From NCBI GenBank assembly GCA_016716625.1, contig JADJVJ010000001.1:1364001-1428000 (forward strand): 64,000 nt of DNA, written 5' to 3'. Source of the DNA: Nostocoides sp. (GTDB lineage: Bacteria; Actinomycetota; Actinomycetes; Actinomycetales; Dermatophilaceae). The translations under genes and the position numbers were made by a program. Below the pieces are notes generated by a model that was not told the origin of the DNA, did no database searches, and saw only the letters and a list, made by a program, of their open reading frames with translations. This document shows positions 43,617-59,518 of the stretch, piece after piece (the first letter of the stretch is position 1; every line of letters begins with the position of its first letter).

Positions 43617-45008
43617 TCAGCCAGGTGCCCCGGTCATTGCCTCGATGAGACGGTCGACCCGAGGGTCCTGCGCGAGGAACGGGTCCTTGCACAGCACGGT
43701 GCGCTGCGCCTGGTCGTTGAGCTTGAGGTGAACCCAGTCGACGGTGAAGTCGCGCCGGTGCTGCTGAGCCGCGCGGATGAACTCCCCGCGAAGGCGTGCC
43801 CGGGTCGTCGGCGGGGGGAGAACCTTGGCCTCGAGAACCTCGGGCTCACTGACCACCCGGGTGATCCGACCCCGTCGCTGAAGTATGCCGAACACCCCGC
43901 GCTCGCGGCTGATGTCGTGATATGCCAGGTCGAGCTGGGCGAGCCGGGGATGGTCCAGGGGCAGCGAGTGCCGGGCCGCGTACGACTCGAGCAGCCGCCA
44001 TTTGATGACCCAGTCGATCTCGGTCTCGACCAGTGCCAGGTTGTCGGTCTCGATTGCGGTCAGCGTCCGGTCCCACAACTCGAGGACTCGGTGATGCAGC
44101 GGGTCGGCTGCTCCGTACTCGTCTATGAACGCCGCTGCCTTGCCGTGGTATTCGCGTTGGATATCCAAGGCGCTCGCGGTGCGGCCGTTGGCGAGGCGGA
44201 CGGCTTTGCGACCGGTGACGTCATGGCTCATCTCGCGGATCGCACGAATCGGCACCTCGAGACTGAGATCGCGCAGCGCGACCCCGGCCTCGATCATCCG
44301 CAGGACGAGATCGGCCGAACCCACCTTGAGCAGGGTCGTTGGTTCGGCCATGTTGGAGTCGCCGACGATCACGTGCAGCCGGCGGTAGTGCTCGGCATCG
44401 GCATGCGGCTCGTCCCGGGTGTTGATGATCGGCCGCGACCGGGTGGTCGCCGAGGAAACGCCCTCCCAGATGTGGTCGGCGCGCTGGCTCACGGCATATG
44501 TGGCCGACTTTCCGGCGACGATCAGTTTGCCCGCCCCACAGATGAGCTGCCGTGAGATGAGGAACGGCAGCAGGCCATCGGAAACCGACTGGAACTCACC
44601 GGCTCGGCGGACCAAGAAGTTCTCGTGGCAGCCGTAGGAGTTGCCGGCGGAGTCGGTGTTGTTCTTGAAGACGAAGATCTCACCCGCAAGACCGTCGTCG
44701 TGGAGACGCTGCTGCGCGTCCGTGACGAGGCTCTCCAAGACCCGCTCTCCGGCCTTGTCGTGCGCAACGACCTGACGCAGCGAATCGCACTCGGCGGTGG
44801 CGTATTCGGGATGCGAGCCGACATCGAGGTAGAGGCGGGAGCCGTTGGTGAGGAAGACGTTGCTCGAACGGCCCCAAGCGACCACCTTGCGGAACAGGTA
44901 CCGGGCTACCTCGTCGGGGGTAAGGGTGCGCTGGCCCTCGCTGACGCAGGTGATCCCGAACTCGGTTTCGATCCCGAAGATCCGGCGCTGCAGGCCGGCC
45001 TCACTCAT
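43617..45008 (-). CDS. pafA: Pup-protein ligase PafA
   Basis: 463 residues. The carboxylate-amine ligase N-terminus is [20 protein letters not shown], with the catalytic Asp in [20 protein letters not shown] and Mg2+ residues follow in [20 protein letters not shown] and [20 protein letters not shown]. PafA joins the C-terminal glutamate of Pup to lysines of target proteins. The start overlaps prcA by 8 bp, so prcB-prcA-pafA are cotranslated. Confidence 0.97.
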   Translation of the reverse strand: MSEAGLQRRIFGIETEFGITCVSEGQRTLTPDEVARYLFRKVVAWGRSSNVFLTNGSRLYLDVGSHPEYATAECDSLRQVVAHDKAGERVLESLVTDAQQRLHDDGLAGEIFVFKNNTDSAGNSYGCHENFLVRRAGEFQSVSDGLLPFLISRQLICGAGKLIVAGKSATYAVSQRADHIWEGVSSATTRSRPIINTRDEPHADAEHYRRLHVIVGDSNMAEPTTLLKVGSADLVLRMIEAGVALRDLSLEVPIRAIREMSHDVTGRKAVRLANGRTASALDIQREYHGKAAAFIDEYGAADPLHHRVLELWDRTLTAIETDNLALVETEIDWVIKWRLLESYAARHSLPLDHPRLAQLDLAYHDISRERGVFGILQRRGRITRVVSEPEVLEAKVLPPPTTRARLRGEFIRAAQQHRRDFTVDWVHLKLNDQAQRTVLCKDPFLAQDPRVDRLIEAMTGAPG

Positions 45009-45777
45009 CGCTCGGGGCCTCGCCAGGGATCTCCTCTGGGGTGGCGTCCTCGTCCGGGACCGCCTGCATGGGGTCGTCCGCGCTGAGCAGCCGCTCGAGC
45101 AGGGGGCCGGGGATCCGGCGGAAGAGACGACGATGCCGGTTGCGGTCCAGGACCGCCACTTCGAGTTGCGCGGCCCCGAGCACGCGGTCCTCTCCCCCGG
45201 CCGGGTCCTTGGCCAGCAGGGACACCGCGAGGGCGAGCACCGCCCCGAGCGACATCCCGCTCTGCCAGCGTTCCTTGAGGCCGGCCTCGATCTGTTCGGC
45301 CCCGCCGCCCATGGCGACGAACCCGTGCTCGTCCGCGACCGAACCGTCGTAGGTGAGCCGGTAGATCTGGTCCTCTGGCGCGGCCCGGCCGACCTCGGCG
45401 ACGACGATCTCGACCTCGTAGGGCTTGGACTCCTGGGTGAACACCGACCCGAGGGTCTGGGCGTAGGCGTTCGCCAGCCCGCGGGCGGTCACATCGGACC
45501 GATCGTAGGAGTAGCCCCGCAGGTCCGCGTACCGGACGCCGGCGACCCGGAGGTTCTCGAACTCGTTGTACTTGCCCACGGCCGCGAACGCGATCCGGTC
45601 ATAGATCTCGGAGATCTTGTGCAGCGCCCGGGACGGGTTCTCGGCGACAAACGCGATGCCCTGGTCGTAGGCCAGGACGAGAACGGCCCGGCCACGAGCG
45701 ATACCTTTTCGCGCGAAGTCCGCCCGGTCCTTCATGAGCTGCTCGGGCGAGACGTAGAACGGCATACCGGCGGTCAT
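45001..45777 (-). CDS. prcA: Proteasome alpha subunit PrcA
   Basis: 258 residues. The alpha-type N-terminus [20 protein letters not shown] gates the pore. [20 protein letters not shown] and [19 protein letters not shown] give the proteasome fold. The C-terminal tail is acidic (about residues 230-258). It forms the outer rings that dock Mpa. It has a 4-bp overlap with prcB and 8 bp with pafA. Confidence 0.97.
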   Translation of the reverse strand: MTAGMPFYVSPEQLMKDRADFARKGIARGRAVLVLAYDQGIAFVAENPSRALHKISEIYDRIAFAAVGKYNEFENLRVAGVRYADLRGYSYDRSDVTARGLANAYAQTLGSVFTQESKPYEVEIVVAEVGRAAPEDQIYRLTYDGSVADEHGFVAMGGGAEQIEAGLKERWQSGMSLGAVLALAVSLLAKDPAGGEDRVLGAAQLEVAVLDRNRHRRLFRRIPGPLLERLLSADDPMQAVPDEDATPEEIPGEAPSDE

Positions 45778-46598
45778 CGGGCACCTCCCGGGTTGCCGCG
45801 GCGGTGGGCGATGATGCCTTCGACCACGACGGCGACCTCGTCGTCGGGAACGAATCGGGCGCCCTCGGCGTCGACGATGCCGACGGTCGGCCAGATTCGT
45901 CGCCCGATATCCGGCCCGCCGGTCGCGGAGTCGTCGTCGGCGGCGTCGTACAGCGCCTCCACAGCCACGGCGACCGCCGCGTTGAGGTCCATGCCCTCGG
46001 TGTAGGTCTTCTTGAGCGAACCGCGGGCGAACAGCGACCCGGACCCCACGCAGTGATGGTGGTGCTCCTCGTAGCAGCCACCGGTGACGTCATACGAGAA
46101 GATCCGACCGGCACCGGTGTCGGTGTCGAAGCCGGAGAACATCGGGACCACGGCCAGTCCCTGCATGGCCATCCCGAGGTTGCCGCGGATCATCGTGGCG
46201 AGCCGGTTGGCCTTGCCCTCGAGGGACATCAGGACGCCCTCGATCTTCTCGTAATGCTCAAGTTCGACCTGGAAGAGCCGGACGAGTTCGATGGCGAGGC
46301 CAGCGGTCCCGGCGATCCCGACGAGGGAGAACTCGTCGGTGGCGAACACCTTGTCCATGTCGCGGTTGGCGATGAGGTTGCCCATCGTGGCCCGCCGATC
46401 CCCAGCCATGACCACGCCCCCCTCGGCGACGACCGAGACGATGGTCGTGCCGTGCGGGGCATCGAGCACGCCCGCCGGAAGCACCCGGCGACCGGGAAGC
46501 AGTTCCGGGGCGTGCCGCCCGACGAACTCGGCGAAACTCGCCGAACCTGCGGTGAGGTATGCCGTGGGCAGCCGCCCACCCTCCTCGATACGGGTCAC
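45774..46598 (-). CDS. prcB: Proteasome beta subunit PrcB
   Basis: 274 residues with a 50-residue propeptide. The mature enzyme begins at Thr51 in [20 protein letters not shown], giving the N-terminal catalytic threonine. The conserved [15 protein letters not shown] and [20 protein letters not shown] follow. The poly-His HHHHC stretch near 178-182 is within the usual beta region. It forms the inner proteolytic rings. Its stop overlaps prcA by 4 bp, and its start overlaps the pup stop by 4 bp. Confidence 0.97.
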   Translation of the reverse strand: MTRIEEGGRLPTAYLTAGSASFAEFVGRHAPELLPGRRVLPAGVLDAPHGTTIVSVVAEGGVVMAGDRRATMGNLIANRDMDKVFATDEFSLVGIAGTAGLAIELVRLFQVELEHYEKIEGVLMSLEGKANRLATMIRGNLGMAMQGLAVVPMFSGFDTDTGAGRIFSYDVTGGCYEEHHHHCVGSGSLFARGSLKKTYTEGMDLNAAVAVAVEALYDAADDDSATGGPDIGRRIWPTVGIVDAEGARFVPDDEVAVVVEGIIAHRRGNPGGAR

Positions 46599-46783
46599 TG
46601 GCCGCCCTTCTGCACGAACCCCCGGACGAACTCCTCGGCGTTGGACTCCAGCACTCCGTCGATCTCGTCCAGGATGTCGTCGATCTCGGTCGCGCTCACC
46701 TGGGCGGCAGCCGGTGCGGGCGCTGGCAGGTCGTCGGGCCCGTCGTCGCGTCCCTTGGGGCGCTTCTGCTCCTGGCCTGCCAT
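46595..46783 (-). CDS. pup: Prokaryotic ubiquitin-like protein Pup
   Basis: 62 residues. It ends ...[11 protein letters not shown], so the last residue is Gln and must be deamidated by Dop before PafA can use it. The central helical part ([20 protein letters not shown]) is the Mpa-binding coiled coil; the N-terminus is disordered and acidic/basic. It starts 55 bp after dop and overlaps prcB by 4 bp. Confidence 0.97.
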   Translation of the reverse strand: MAGQEQKRPKGRDDGPDDLPAPAPAAAQVSATEIDDILDEIDGVLESNAEEFVRGFVQKGGQ

Positions 46784-46837
46784 GGCGATCTCCCTTGTCC
46801 GTTCTCGTGACGTGGTGACTTCTGAGAGCCTAGTTGG

Positions 46838-48382
46838 TCAGGACCTGCTCTGGGCCGTGGCCAGCGCGTTGAGCAGATCCTCCGCGGAGCGCGCGCCGAG
46901 GACGATGTCCCCGACGCTGGCCTTGGTCCCCCGCAGTGGTTCGAGCATGGGTACCCGCTGGAAGACCCGTGAGCCGGTGACGTCGAAGACCACCGAGTCC
47001 CAGGAGGCGGCGACCACCTGGTCGGGGAAGCGCCGCAGGCAGGTGCCGCGGAACCACGCCCGGGTGTCCTCCGGGGGTTCGTGCACGGCCCGGGCCACCT
47101 CCGCGTCGGGGATCAGGGTCTCGACCTTGCCGGTCGCGGCCATCCGGTGGGCCAGACCGCGTTCGGCGCGCACGTCGGACCATTGGATGTCGACCGCGCG
47201 CAGCCGCGGGTCCCCCCAGCCGAGGTGATCGCGCCCGCGATAGCCCTCGAGGACGGCGAGTTTGGCGACCCAGTCCACCTCGCGCCGGGCTTCCATCGGG
47301 TCACGCGCGAGCTTGTCCAGAACGAGGGACCACCACTGCATGACCTCGGCGGTGTCCGCGTCGAGCTCACCGGCATACCGGCGCTGAAGGTAAGCGGCGA
47401 CCCGGTCGTGGTACTCGGTGAGCAGTTCCAGGCCGGTGAGCCGCCGCCCGTCGGTGAGCTCGACCAGGGCGTTCAAGGCGGGGTCGTGCGAGACGGCCTG
47501 GAGCGTGGAGACCGGGTTGCGGACGACGAGCTCGCCGCGCAGTGCATCGTCCTCGATCATGGCCAGGATGAGGCTGGTCATGCCCATCTTGAGCAGGTTG
47601 GCGACGTCGGCGTGGTTGGCGTCGCCGATGATGACGTGCACTCGGCGGTACTTGTCCGCGACGGCATGCGGCTCGTCGCGGGTGTTGATGATCGGTCGCT
47701 TGAGGGTGGTCTCCAGGCCGACCTCCACCTCGAAGAAGTCGCTGCGCTGGGCGAGCTGATAGCCGTTGACCCGGCTCTCGACCCCGATTCCGACCCGACC
47801 CGACCCACAGATGACCTGCCGGACCACGAAGAAGCCGGTGAGGTCGCGCACGACCCGAGCGAAGGGCGTGGCCCGGTCCATGAGGTAGTTCTCGTGGGTG
47901 CCGTAGGAGGCGCCCTTGCCGTCGGTGTTGTTCTTGTAGAGATTGACCCCGGGCGGGACCGTCGCGAGCCTCTCGACAGCGGCCCGCATGATGAGCTCAC
48001 CGGCCCGGTCCCAGGTGACCGCGGCCCGAGGTGAGGTGACCTCCGGTGAGGAGTACTCCGGGTGGGCATGGTCGACGTAGAGCCGGGCCCCGTTGGTGAG
48101 CACGACATTGGCCAGGGTCGGGTCCTCGGGCAACTCCAGCCCACCCCATTGGTCGGTGAGCTGGCTGGGGTGCGCCTGGGCGCGGCCCATCTCGAACCCG
48201 CGCGCGTCCCGCAGCGGCGCCTCGTCCTCGTAGTCCCAACTCGCCCGGGCCGGGCGGATCCCCTGCGCCCGGGCGTATGACGTGACCACGTCACCCGAGA
48301 GGATCATCGGGTTGGCCGACGGGTTGCCTGGGACGGAGATGCCGTACTCGGTCTCGATCCCCATCACCCGGCGCACTGTCAT
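46838..48382 (-). CDS. dop: Pup deamidase/depupylase Dop
   Basis: About 514 residues from the ATG at 48382; an ATG four codons earlier (48394) is possible. It starts VRRVMGIETEYGISVPGNPS. The catalytic Asp lies in RLYVDHAHPEYSSPEV, and the ATP site continues in VNLYKNNTDGKGASYGTHEN and [20 protein letters not shown]. Dop shares the PafA fold but acts as a hydrolase, turning Pup-Gln into Pup-Glu and removing Pup from targets. It heads the dop-pup-prcB-prcA-pafA run. Confidence 0.96.
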   Translation of the reverse strand: MTVRRVMGIETEYGISVPGNPSANPMILSGDVVTSYARAQGIRPARASWDYEDEAPLRDARGFEMGRAQAHPSQLTDQWGGLELPEDPTLANVVLTNGARLYVDHAHPEYSSPEVTSPRAAVTWDRAGELIMRAAVERLATVPPGVNLYKNNTDGKGASYGTHENYLMDRATPFARVVRDLTGFFVVRQVICGSGRVGIGVESRVNGYQLAQRSDFFEVEVGLETTLKRPIINTRDEPHAVADKYRRVHVIIGDANHADVANLLKMGMTSLILAMIEDDALRGELVVRNPVSTLQAVSHDPALNALVELTDGRRLTGLELLTEYHDRVAAYLQRRYAGELDADTAEVMQWWSLVLDKLARDPMEARREVDWVAKLAVLEGYRGRDHLGWGDPRLRAVDIQWSDVRAERGLAHRMAATGKVETLIPDAEVARAVHEPPEDTRAWFRGTCLRRFPDQVVAASWDSVVFDVTGSRVFQRVPMLEPLRGTKASVGDIVLGARSAEDLLNALATAQSRS

Positions 48383-48403
48383 ATCACCGACCATACTGAC
48401 CGG

Positions 48404-49372
48404 ATGCGCGCCTACCGCGGGATGTCCGCCCGGACTCGACTCACCTCGATGCTCATCGACCGGATGCGTCGGCCCATCGAGACGATGACCGAGGCCGATA
48501 TCCACAAGGAGCGAGCCACCCTCGTGGGTCGGGGACGCGGCCAGGACGCCCTGACCGGCGGCGTCGACCCTCAGGTGGCGATTACCTTCGGGACCGCCCC
48601 GGCTCGGGACGAGGAATCGATCGGATTGCGGATCTACCGGCCGCGGACGGTCGGCGGGCGGGACGACATACCGGTCATCGTCTATCTCCACGGCGGGGGG
48701 TGGGTGCTCGGGAACGTGGTCAACTACGACCCGATCTGCTCTCTGCTCGCCGCGCAGGTGGGTGCGCTGGTGGTCTCCGTGGACTACCGGATGGCGCCCG
48801 AACACCGGGCACCGACTGCCGCGCATGATGTCGTCGATGCGATGACCTGGGTGGCCGCCCAGGGCGATGTGCTCCGTGCGGACACGTCCAGGATGGCGGT
48901 CGCGGGTGACTCCGCCGGTGGGAACCTCGCCGCGGTCGCCGCGCAGGTGTTGCGGGACAACGGAATCGGCGTGCTGCGCCATCAGGCCCTGATCTACCCG
49001 GCGACCGATATGACGATGTCCTCCCCGTCCGTGTGGGAGCACGCGCACGGCTCGATCCTGACCAAGGCCTCGATGGACGCCTTCGCCGATCACTACGCCC
49101 CTGCCGGCGTCGACCGGCGGGACCCGTTGCTCTCACCGCTCTTCGGGCGCTTGGACGCACTGCCCCCGGCTCTCATCCAAACCGCAGACCTGGACCCCAT
49201 CCGCGATGACGGAGTCCGCTACGCCGACGCGCTCCGGTCAGCCGGGGTAGCCGTCCGGCTCACCAACTACCTCGGGGTGCCGCACGGTTTCGCGCAGTTC
49301 CCCTTCGGCACCCCGATCGGGGCACAGCACCGCTGGGAACTCGTCCATGAGCTGCGCCGGCACCTGCACTGA
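48404..49372 (+). CDS. Alpha/beta hydrolase, hormone-sensitive-lipase type
   Basis: 322 residues. The oxyanion motif is VIVYLHGGGWVLGNVV and the nucleophile elbow is VAGDSAGGNLAAVAA (Ser in GDSAG). The later Asp in TADLDPIRDDG and His in GVPHGFAQF complete the triad. It is likely an esterase on short-chain esters. It is divergent from dop and begins a three-gene plus-strand run set into the Pup locus. The link to proteasome function, if any, is unknown. Confidence 0.9.
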   Translation: MRAYRGMSARTRLTSMLIDRMRRPIETMTEADIHKERATLVGRGRGQDALTGGVDPQVAITFGTAPARDEESIGLRIYRPRTVGGRDDIPVIVYLHGGGWVLGNVVNYDPICSLLAAQVGALVVSVDYRMAPEHRAPTAAHDVVDAMTWVAAQGDVLRADTSRMAVAGDSAGGNLAAVAAQVLRDNGIGVLRHQALIYPATDMTMSSPSVWEHAHGSILTKASMDAFADHYAPAGVDRRDPLLSPLFGRLDALPPALIQTADLDPIRDDGVRYADALRSAGVAVRLTNYLGVPHGFAQFPFGTPIGAQHRWELVHELRRHLH

Positions 49373-49403
49373 GCCGGCCCGCGCGGACCGATAGGCTCCG
49401 GAT

Positions 49404-50405
49404 ATGCGGGAGATCGTTGTGTTCTCCGGGTCCGCCCACCCGGCACTCGCCGAACGGGTCTGCGCTCACCTGGGGGTCCCGCTCTCGGAGACCCGGATCA
49501 GTCGGTTCAGCAACGACTGCCTCCAAGCGCAGTTGCTGGCCAACTGCCGGCAACGGGACGTCTATATCGTCCAGCCCCTGGTGCCGCCGACACAGGATTC
49601 CCTGATGGAGCTCCTGCTCATGATCGACGCCGCCCGGGGTGCCTCCGCCTCCCAGATCACCGCCGTCATCCCGCACTACGCCTACGCCCGCTCGGACAAG
49701 AAGGACGCCTCCCGGATCTCGCTCGGCGGACGCCTCGTCGCCGACCTCATCGCCACCGCCGGGGCCACCCGGGTGCTCACGATGAACCTGCACGCCCCCC
49801 AGGTCCACGGCTTCTTCTCGGTGACCGTCGACCACCTCACCGCGCTCGGGGTGCTCGCCGACCATTTCCGCGGCACCGACCTGAGCGACACCATCGTGGT
49901 CTCCCCCGACCTCGGCAACGCCAAGGACGCCACCCAGTTCTCCCGCCTGCTCGGCCTGCCGGTGGCCGCCGGGTCCAAGCGGCGGCTGGCCGATGACCGG
50001 GTCGTCATCGACTCCATCGTCGGTGATGTCGAGGGGCGTCGGGCGATCATCCTCGACGACGAGATCGCCACCGGTGGCTCGATCATCGAGCTCCTCGACC
50101 GGCTGCGGGACGCGGGCGTGACCGAGGCGGCCGTGGTGTGTACCCACGGGCTCTTTGCCGGCAAGGCCGTGGAGCGGCTCGCCAATCACCCGATGATCAC
50201 CCAGGTGGTAACCACCGACACCGTGCCCGCACCCGCCAACTGGCCCGCGCTGCAGGTGCGTTCGATCGCCGGGCTCATCGCCGAGGCAATCGCGCGGATC
50301 CATGACGGCGAGTCGATCTCCATCCTCTTCGACGGTGTCGACCCGACCCACGCCCCTCCCCAGGGATCGCTCTTCGACGTCGCGCCGAGCGGCGGCACCG
50401 CGTGA
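49404..50405 (+). CDS. prs: Ribose-phosphate pyrophosphokinase, second/atypical type
   Basis: 333 residues. The N-terminal half has the PRPP-synthase fold (SGSAHPALAERVCAHLGVPL; VYIVQPLVPPTQDSLMELLL). The catalytic flexible loop is HYAYARSDKKDASR, where standard enzymes have YARQDRK. The PRPP-binding loop reads ILDDEIATGGSI instead of the usual VDDMIDTGGT. It makes PRPP from ribose 5-phosphate and ATP, or a close variant reaction. Whether a canonical prs exists elsewhere cannot be seen. It starts 31 bp after the hydrolase. Confidence 0.85.
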   Translation: MREIVVFSGSAHPALAERVCAHLGVPLSETRISRFSNDCLQAQLLANCRQRDVYIVQPLVPPTQDSLMELLLMIDAARGASASQITAVIPHYAYARSDKKDASRISLGGRLVADLIATAGATRVLTMNLHAPQVHGFFSVTVDHLTALGVLADHFRGTDLSDTIVVSPDLGNAKDATQFSRLLGLPVAAGSKRRLADDRVVIDSIVGDVEGRRAIILDDEIATGGSIIELLDRLRDAGVTEAAVVCTHGLFAGKAVERLANHPMITQVVTTDTVPAPANWPALQVRSIAGLIAEAIARIHDGESISILFDGVDPTHAPPQGSLFDVAPSGGTA

Positions 50406-50475
50406 GCGCCGTCCTCGCCGGGCCTGTGCGTGCCCGGATGCTCGACCGGCGCCCGGACGCGGCGTTCCAGCGCTC

Positions 50476-51702
50476 GTGAGGCCCGAGACGGCCCGGGTCG
50501 ACGCCTGGCTGCGCCGCGAGGGGCTGCCCACCCTCGTTCCGCGGCGGCGTCGAGGCACCCACCTCATTTGGCGGACCACGCCCTTCGTGTTCGTGGTCGG
50601 CGCCGCGCTGGCCCTGCTCTTCGCCGTCGGACTTGGGCAGGCCTTCTTCGGTCTCGACCATCTCGCGGGAGCCGAGTCCGACATTCTCGGCAGCGATAGG
50701 GACCTTCCCGTGGTCATCGCCGTGCTCGGATTCCTGGCCTTCGTGGCACTGATCTCCCCATCCGTGGCTGCATGGGTGTCCGGTCGCCGGATGCACCGCT
50801 GGTCCACCACCGGTCGGTGGGTGGCCACCGCCTTGGCCTGGGGGTACCTGTGGGTCGAAATGCTCACCACCTCGCAGACCGTGCTCGGCGCCACGGGGCT
50901 CACCGTCGCGATCATCGCGGCGGCGCACGTTCTGGTCTGGGTGGGTGCGGTCGCGGTGGGGGCCTGGTCGCTGCGCTGGGCGTGGTCCTCGCTCGGGGCG
51001 TTGCAGACCATGACCTCCCGGGCGCTGCCGCTCATCGTCTCGGTGATCCTCATCGCCTTCTACTCCACCGAACCGTGGCAGGTCTCCGATGCGATGTCGA
51101 CCGCCCAGCGGTGGTCGATGATCGTCGTCGTTGCGGTCATCGCCGCGCTCGCGATCTGGCCGATCGCCCGCACGGAGGTCGACGCCGCCCGCACCCAGCT
51201 CACCGAAGCCCGGCGGGCCGAGCTGCTCGCCGGGACCCCGTTGGCCGGCACCCAGCACCGCCTCGACACCGACCACGACCTCTCCAGCTCGCAGCGGATC
51301 AACGTCATTGGCCTGCTCGTCCTCGCCCAGGTCATCCAGGCGGGCCTGTTTCTGCTCACCATGGCCGGTTTGCTCTCGGTCCTCGGGCGGTTGACCATCT
51401 CGGACACCGTCGTTGCGGCCTGGTCCGGGCGGGCTCGGGACCCGTGGTTCATCCCCGGGACCTCGGCGACTCTGCCCATCGACCATCAAACGGTCCGGGT
51501 GGCGATCTTCCTCGCGACCATCGCCGCGCTCACGTTCGTGCTGTCCTCGCTCTTCGACCCGGGATACCGAGGTCACTTCTTCGAGCCGGTGGTCGAGCGG
51601 CTGCGGCTCGCAGTCGCCGCGCACGCCGCGCTCACGGCATACGACGAGGGTTCCGGCGACTCCCCCGAAGACCCGCCCAAGGTGCCGCCAGACCTGCAGT
51701 AG
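50476..51702 (+). CDS. Conserved polytopic membrane protein of unknown function
   Basis: About 408 residues from the GTG at 50476; the start is uncertain because the frame is open upstream. Seven or eight hydrophobic segments are visible (TTPFVFVVGAALALLFAVGL, VVIAVLGFLAFVALISPSVA, TMTSRALPLIVSVILIAFYS, and others). A cytoplasmic stretch (TEVDAARTQLTEARRAELLA) and a Pro/Asp-rich tail follow. I recognise no family motif. It follows the PRPP synthase by 70 bp and converges on mpa. Confidence 0.7.
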   Translation: MRPETARVDAWLRREGLPTLVPRRRRGTHLIWRTTPFVFVVGAALALLFAVGLGQAFFGLDHLAGAESDILGSDRDLPVVIAVLGFLAFVALISPSVAAWVSGRRMHRWSTTGRWVATALAWGYLWVEMLTTSQTVLGATGLTVAIIAAAHVLVWVGAVAVGAWSLRWAWSSLGALQTMTSRALPLIVSVILIAFYSTEPWQVSDAMSTAQRWSMIVVVAVIAALAIWPIARTEVDAARTQLTEARRAELLAGTPLAGTQHRLDTDHDLSSSQRINVIGLLVLAQVIQAGLFLLTMAGLLSVLGRLTISDTVVAAWSGRARDPWFIPGTSATLPIDHQTVRVAIFLATIAALTFVLSSLFDPGYRGHFFEPVVERLRLAVAAHAALTAYDEGSGDSPEDPPKVPPDLQ

Positions 51703-51807
51703 GGAGCGAGTACGGGTTGGTCTGAGCGGACCCGAGCCCGGTCAACGCGCGATTCGGGCGGTACTGCAGGTCCTTCGGCACGTTTGGCACCCCGACCGTC
51801 GCGCAGA

Positions 51808-51837
51808 ACTCAGAGGTACTGCACTCAGAGGTACTGC
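51808..51837. repeat. 15-bp tandem duplication over the mpa stop codon
   Basis: ACTCAGAGGTACTGC occurs twice in a row (51808-51822 and 51823-51837). On the minus strand each unit reads CAG TAC CTC TGA GT, so the last three codons and the stop of mpa are repeated in frame directly after the real stop. Confidence 0.95.
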
Positions 51838-53450
51838 CCGGTGTTGGCGACGGTGTTGATCGCCTTCCCGGGCTCGGTGCCTTCCTTGGTCTTGATGAGG
51901 GTGCGGATGTAGACGATCCGCTCCCCCTTCTTGCCGGAGATCCGGGCCCAGTCGTCCGGGTTCGTGGTGTTGGGCAGGTCCTCGTTCTCGCGGAACTCAT
52001 CCGCGCAGGCCTGCAGCAGGTGCTCGATGCGCAACCCGCGCTGACCGGTGTCGAGGAGGTCCTTGATCGCCATCTTCTTGGCCCGGTCCACGATGTTCTG
52101 GATCATCGCACCGGAGTTGAAGTCCTTGAAGAAGAGGATCTCCTTGTCCCCACCGGCATAGGTGACCTCGAGGAACCGGTTCTCCTCGTCCTCGGCGTAC
52201 ATCCGGGTGACCACCGCCGAGATCATCCCGCGGATGGTCGCTTCAGCGGATCCGTCATGGACGGCGAGATCATCGGGGTGCAGCGGCAGCCCCACGGTGA
52301 GGTACTTGCCGAAGATGTCGGTCGCGGCCTCGGCATCGGGACGTTCAATCTTGATCTTCACGTCGAGCCGTCCCGGGCGCAGGATCGCCGGGTCGATCAT
52401 GTCTTCGCGGTTACTCGCCCCGATGACGATGACGTTCTCCAGCCCCTCGACCCCGTCGATCTCGGCGAGTAGCTGCGGGACGATCGTGGTCTCGACGTCG
52501 CTGGACACCCCCGACCCGCGGGTGCGGAAGAGCGACTCCATCTCGTCGAAGAACACCACCACCGGGAAACCCTCGTTGGACTTCTCCCGGGCGCGCTGGA
52601 AGATGAGCCGGATATGCCGCTCGGTCTCCCCGACGTACTTGTTGAGCAGCTCCGGGCCCTTGATGTTGAGGAAGTATGACGTGCCCGCCTCACGCCCCTC
52701 CTTCTCGGCGATCTTGCGCGAGAGCGACGCGGCGACGGCCTTGGCGATCATCGTCTTGCCGCAGCCGGGCGGGCCATAGAGCAGGACCCCCTTGGGCGGC
52801 TTGAGCTGGTGCTCGACGTAGAGGTCGGGGTGCAGATAGGGCAGCTCGACGGCATCCCGGATGAGGTCGATCTGCCCGGTCAGGCCGCCGATGTCGGAGT
52901 AGTCGATGTCGGGGACCTCCTCCAGGACGAGGTCAGCGACCTCGGCCTTGGGGATCCGTTCGAAGACGAACCCGGAACGCGGTTCGAGGAGCAAGGCATC
53001 CCCGGCCCGAACGGTCTGGTCGGCGAGCGAGTGCGCCAGCCGACACACCCGCTCCTCGTCACCGTGGGCAAGGACGAGGACGCGACCGTCCTCGAGCAGC
53101 TCCTTGGCAAGGACAACCTCGCCGGTCACTTCGTAGCCGTGGACGGCCACGACGTTCATGGCCTCGTTGAGCATGACCTCGCGGCCACCGACAAGCTCGC
53201 GCGCGTCCACCCCGGGGCTCACGGCGACGTGCATCTTGCGGCCCGAGGAGAGGATGTCGACCGTGCCGTCCGCGAAGGCCTCGATGAGCGTCCCGTATGC
53301 CGCCGGCGGCTGGCCGAGCCGCTCGACCTCGGACTTCAGGGTGACGATCTGCTCCCGGGCGTCCTTGAGCGTGCGGACGAGCCGCTCGTTCTGGGCGGAG
53401 AGAGTCGAGACCTGGGCCTCGAGCTGCGCGCGTTCGCGCTCGATCGTCAT
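51825..53450 (-). CDS. mpa: Proteasomal AAA+ ATPase Mpa/ARC
   Basis: 541 residues. Residues 1-45 are the coiled coil that captures Pup, followed by two OB folds (about 50-160). The AAA+ module has Walker A GPPGCGKT (226-233), pore and Walker B regions ([11 protein letters not shown]) and RPGRLDVKI. It ends NTGQYL, the C-terminal Gln-Tyr-Leu that docks into the PrcA ring. It unfolds pupylated proteins into the 20S core. It is separated from dop by three plus-strand genes and lies 17 bp downstream of trmI. Confidence 0.97.
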   Translation of the reverse strand: MTIERERAQLEAQVSTLSAQNERLVRTLKDAREQIVTLKSEVERLGQPPAAYGTLIEAFADGTVDILSSGRKMHVAVSPGVDARELVGGREVMLNEAMNVVAVHGYEVTGEVVLAKELLEDGRVLVLAHGDEERVCRLAHSLADQTVRAGDALLLEPRSGFVFERIPKAEVADLVLEEVPDIDYSDIGGLTGQIDLIRDAVELPYLHPDLYVEHQLKPPKGVLLYGPPGCGKTMIAKAVAASLSRKIAEKEGREAGTSYFLNIKGPELLNKYVGETERHIRLIFQRAREKSNEGFPVVVFFDEMESLFRTRGSGVSSDVETTIVPQLLAEIDGVEGLENVIVIGASNREDMIDPAILRPGRLDVKIKIERPDAEAATDIFGKYLTVGLPLHPDDLAVHDGSAEATIRGMISAVVTRMYAEDEENRFLEVTYAGGDKEILFFKDFNSGAMIQNIVDRAKKMAIKDLLDTGQRGLRIEHLLQACADEFRENEDLPNTTNPDDWARISGKKGERIVYIRTLIKTKEGTEPGKAINTVANTGQYL

Positions 53451-53467
53451 ACGACGACGATAACCCG

Positions 53468-55614
<2,147 letters not shown>

Positions 55615-55664
55615 GACCGCCCAGCCTAAGCCTTGGCCCACCGGGAAGACGGCATACTCGACCC

Positions 55665-59456
<3,792 letters not shown>

Positions 59457-59518
59457 CGCGCCCCGCCGAGGCGTCCGCCCGAGCCCGGTGTGTCGGCGGC
59501 ACGGCATACGGTGAAGCC

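Noticed and set aside
55615..55664. Cobalamin riboswitch upstream of metH
   Set aside because: The gap to the divergent protease gene is only 50 bp and holds no B12-box-like sequence.
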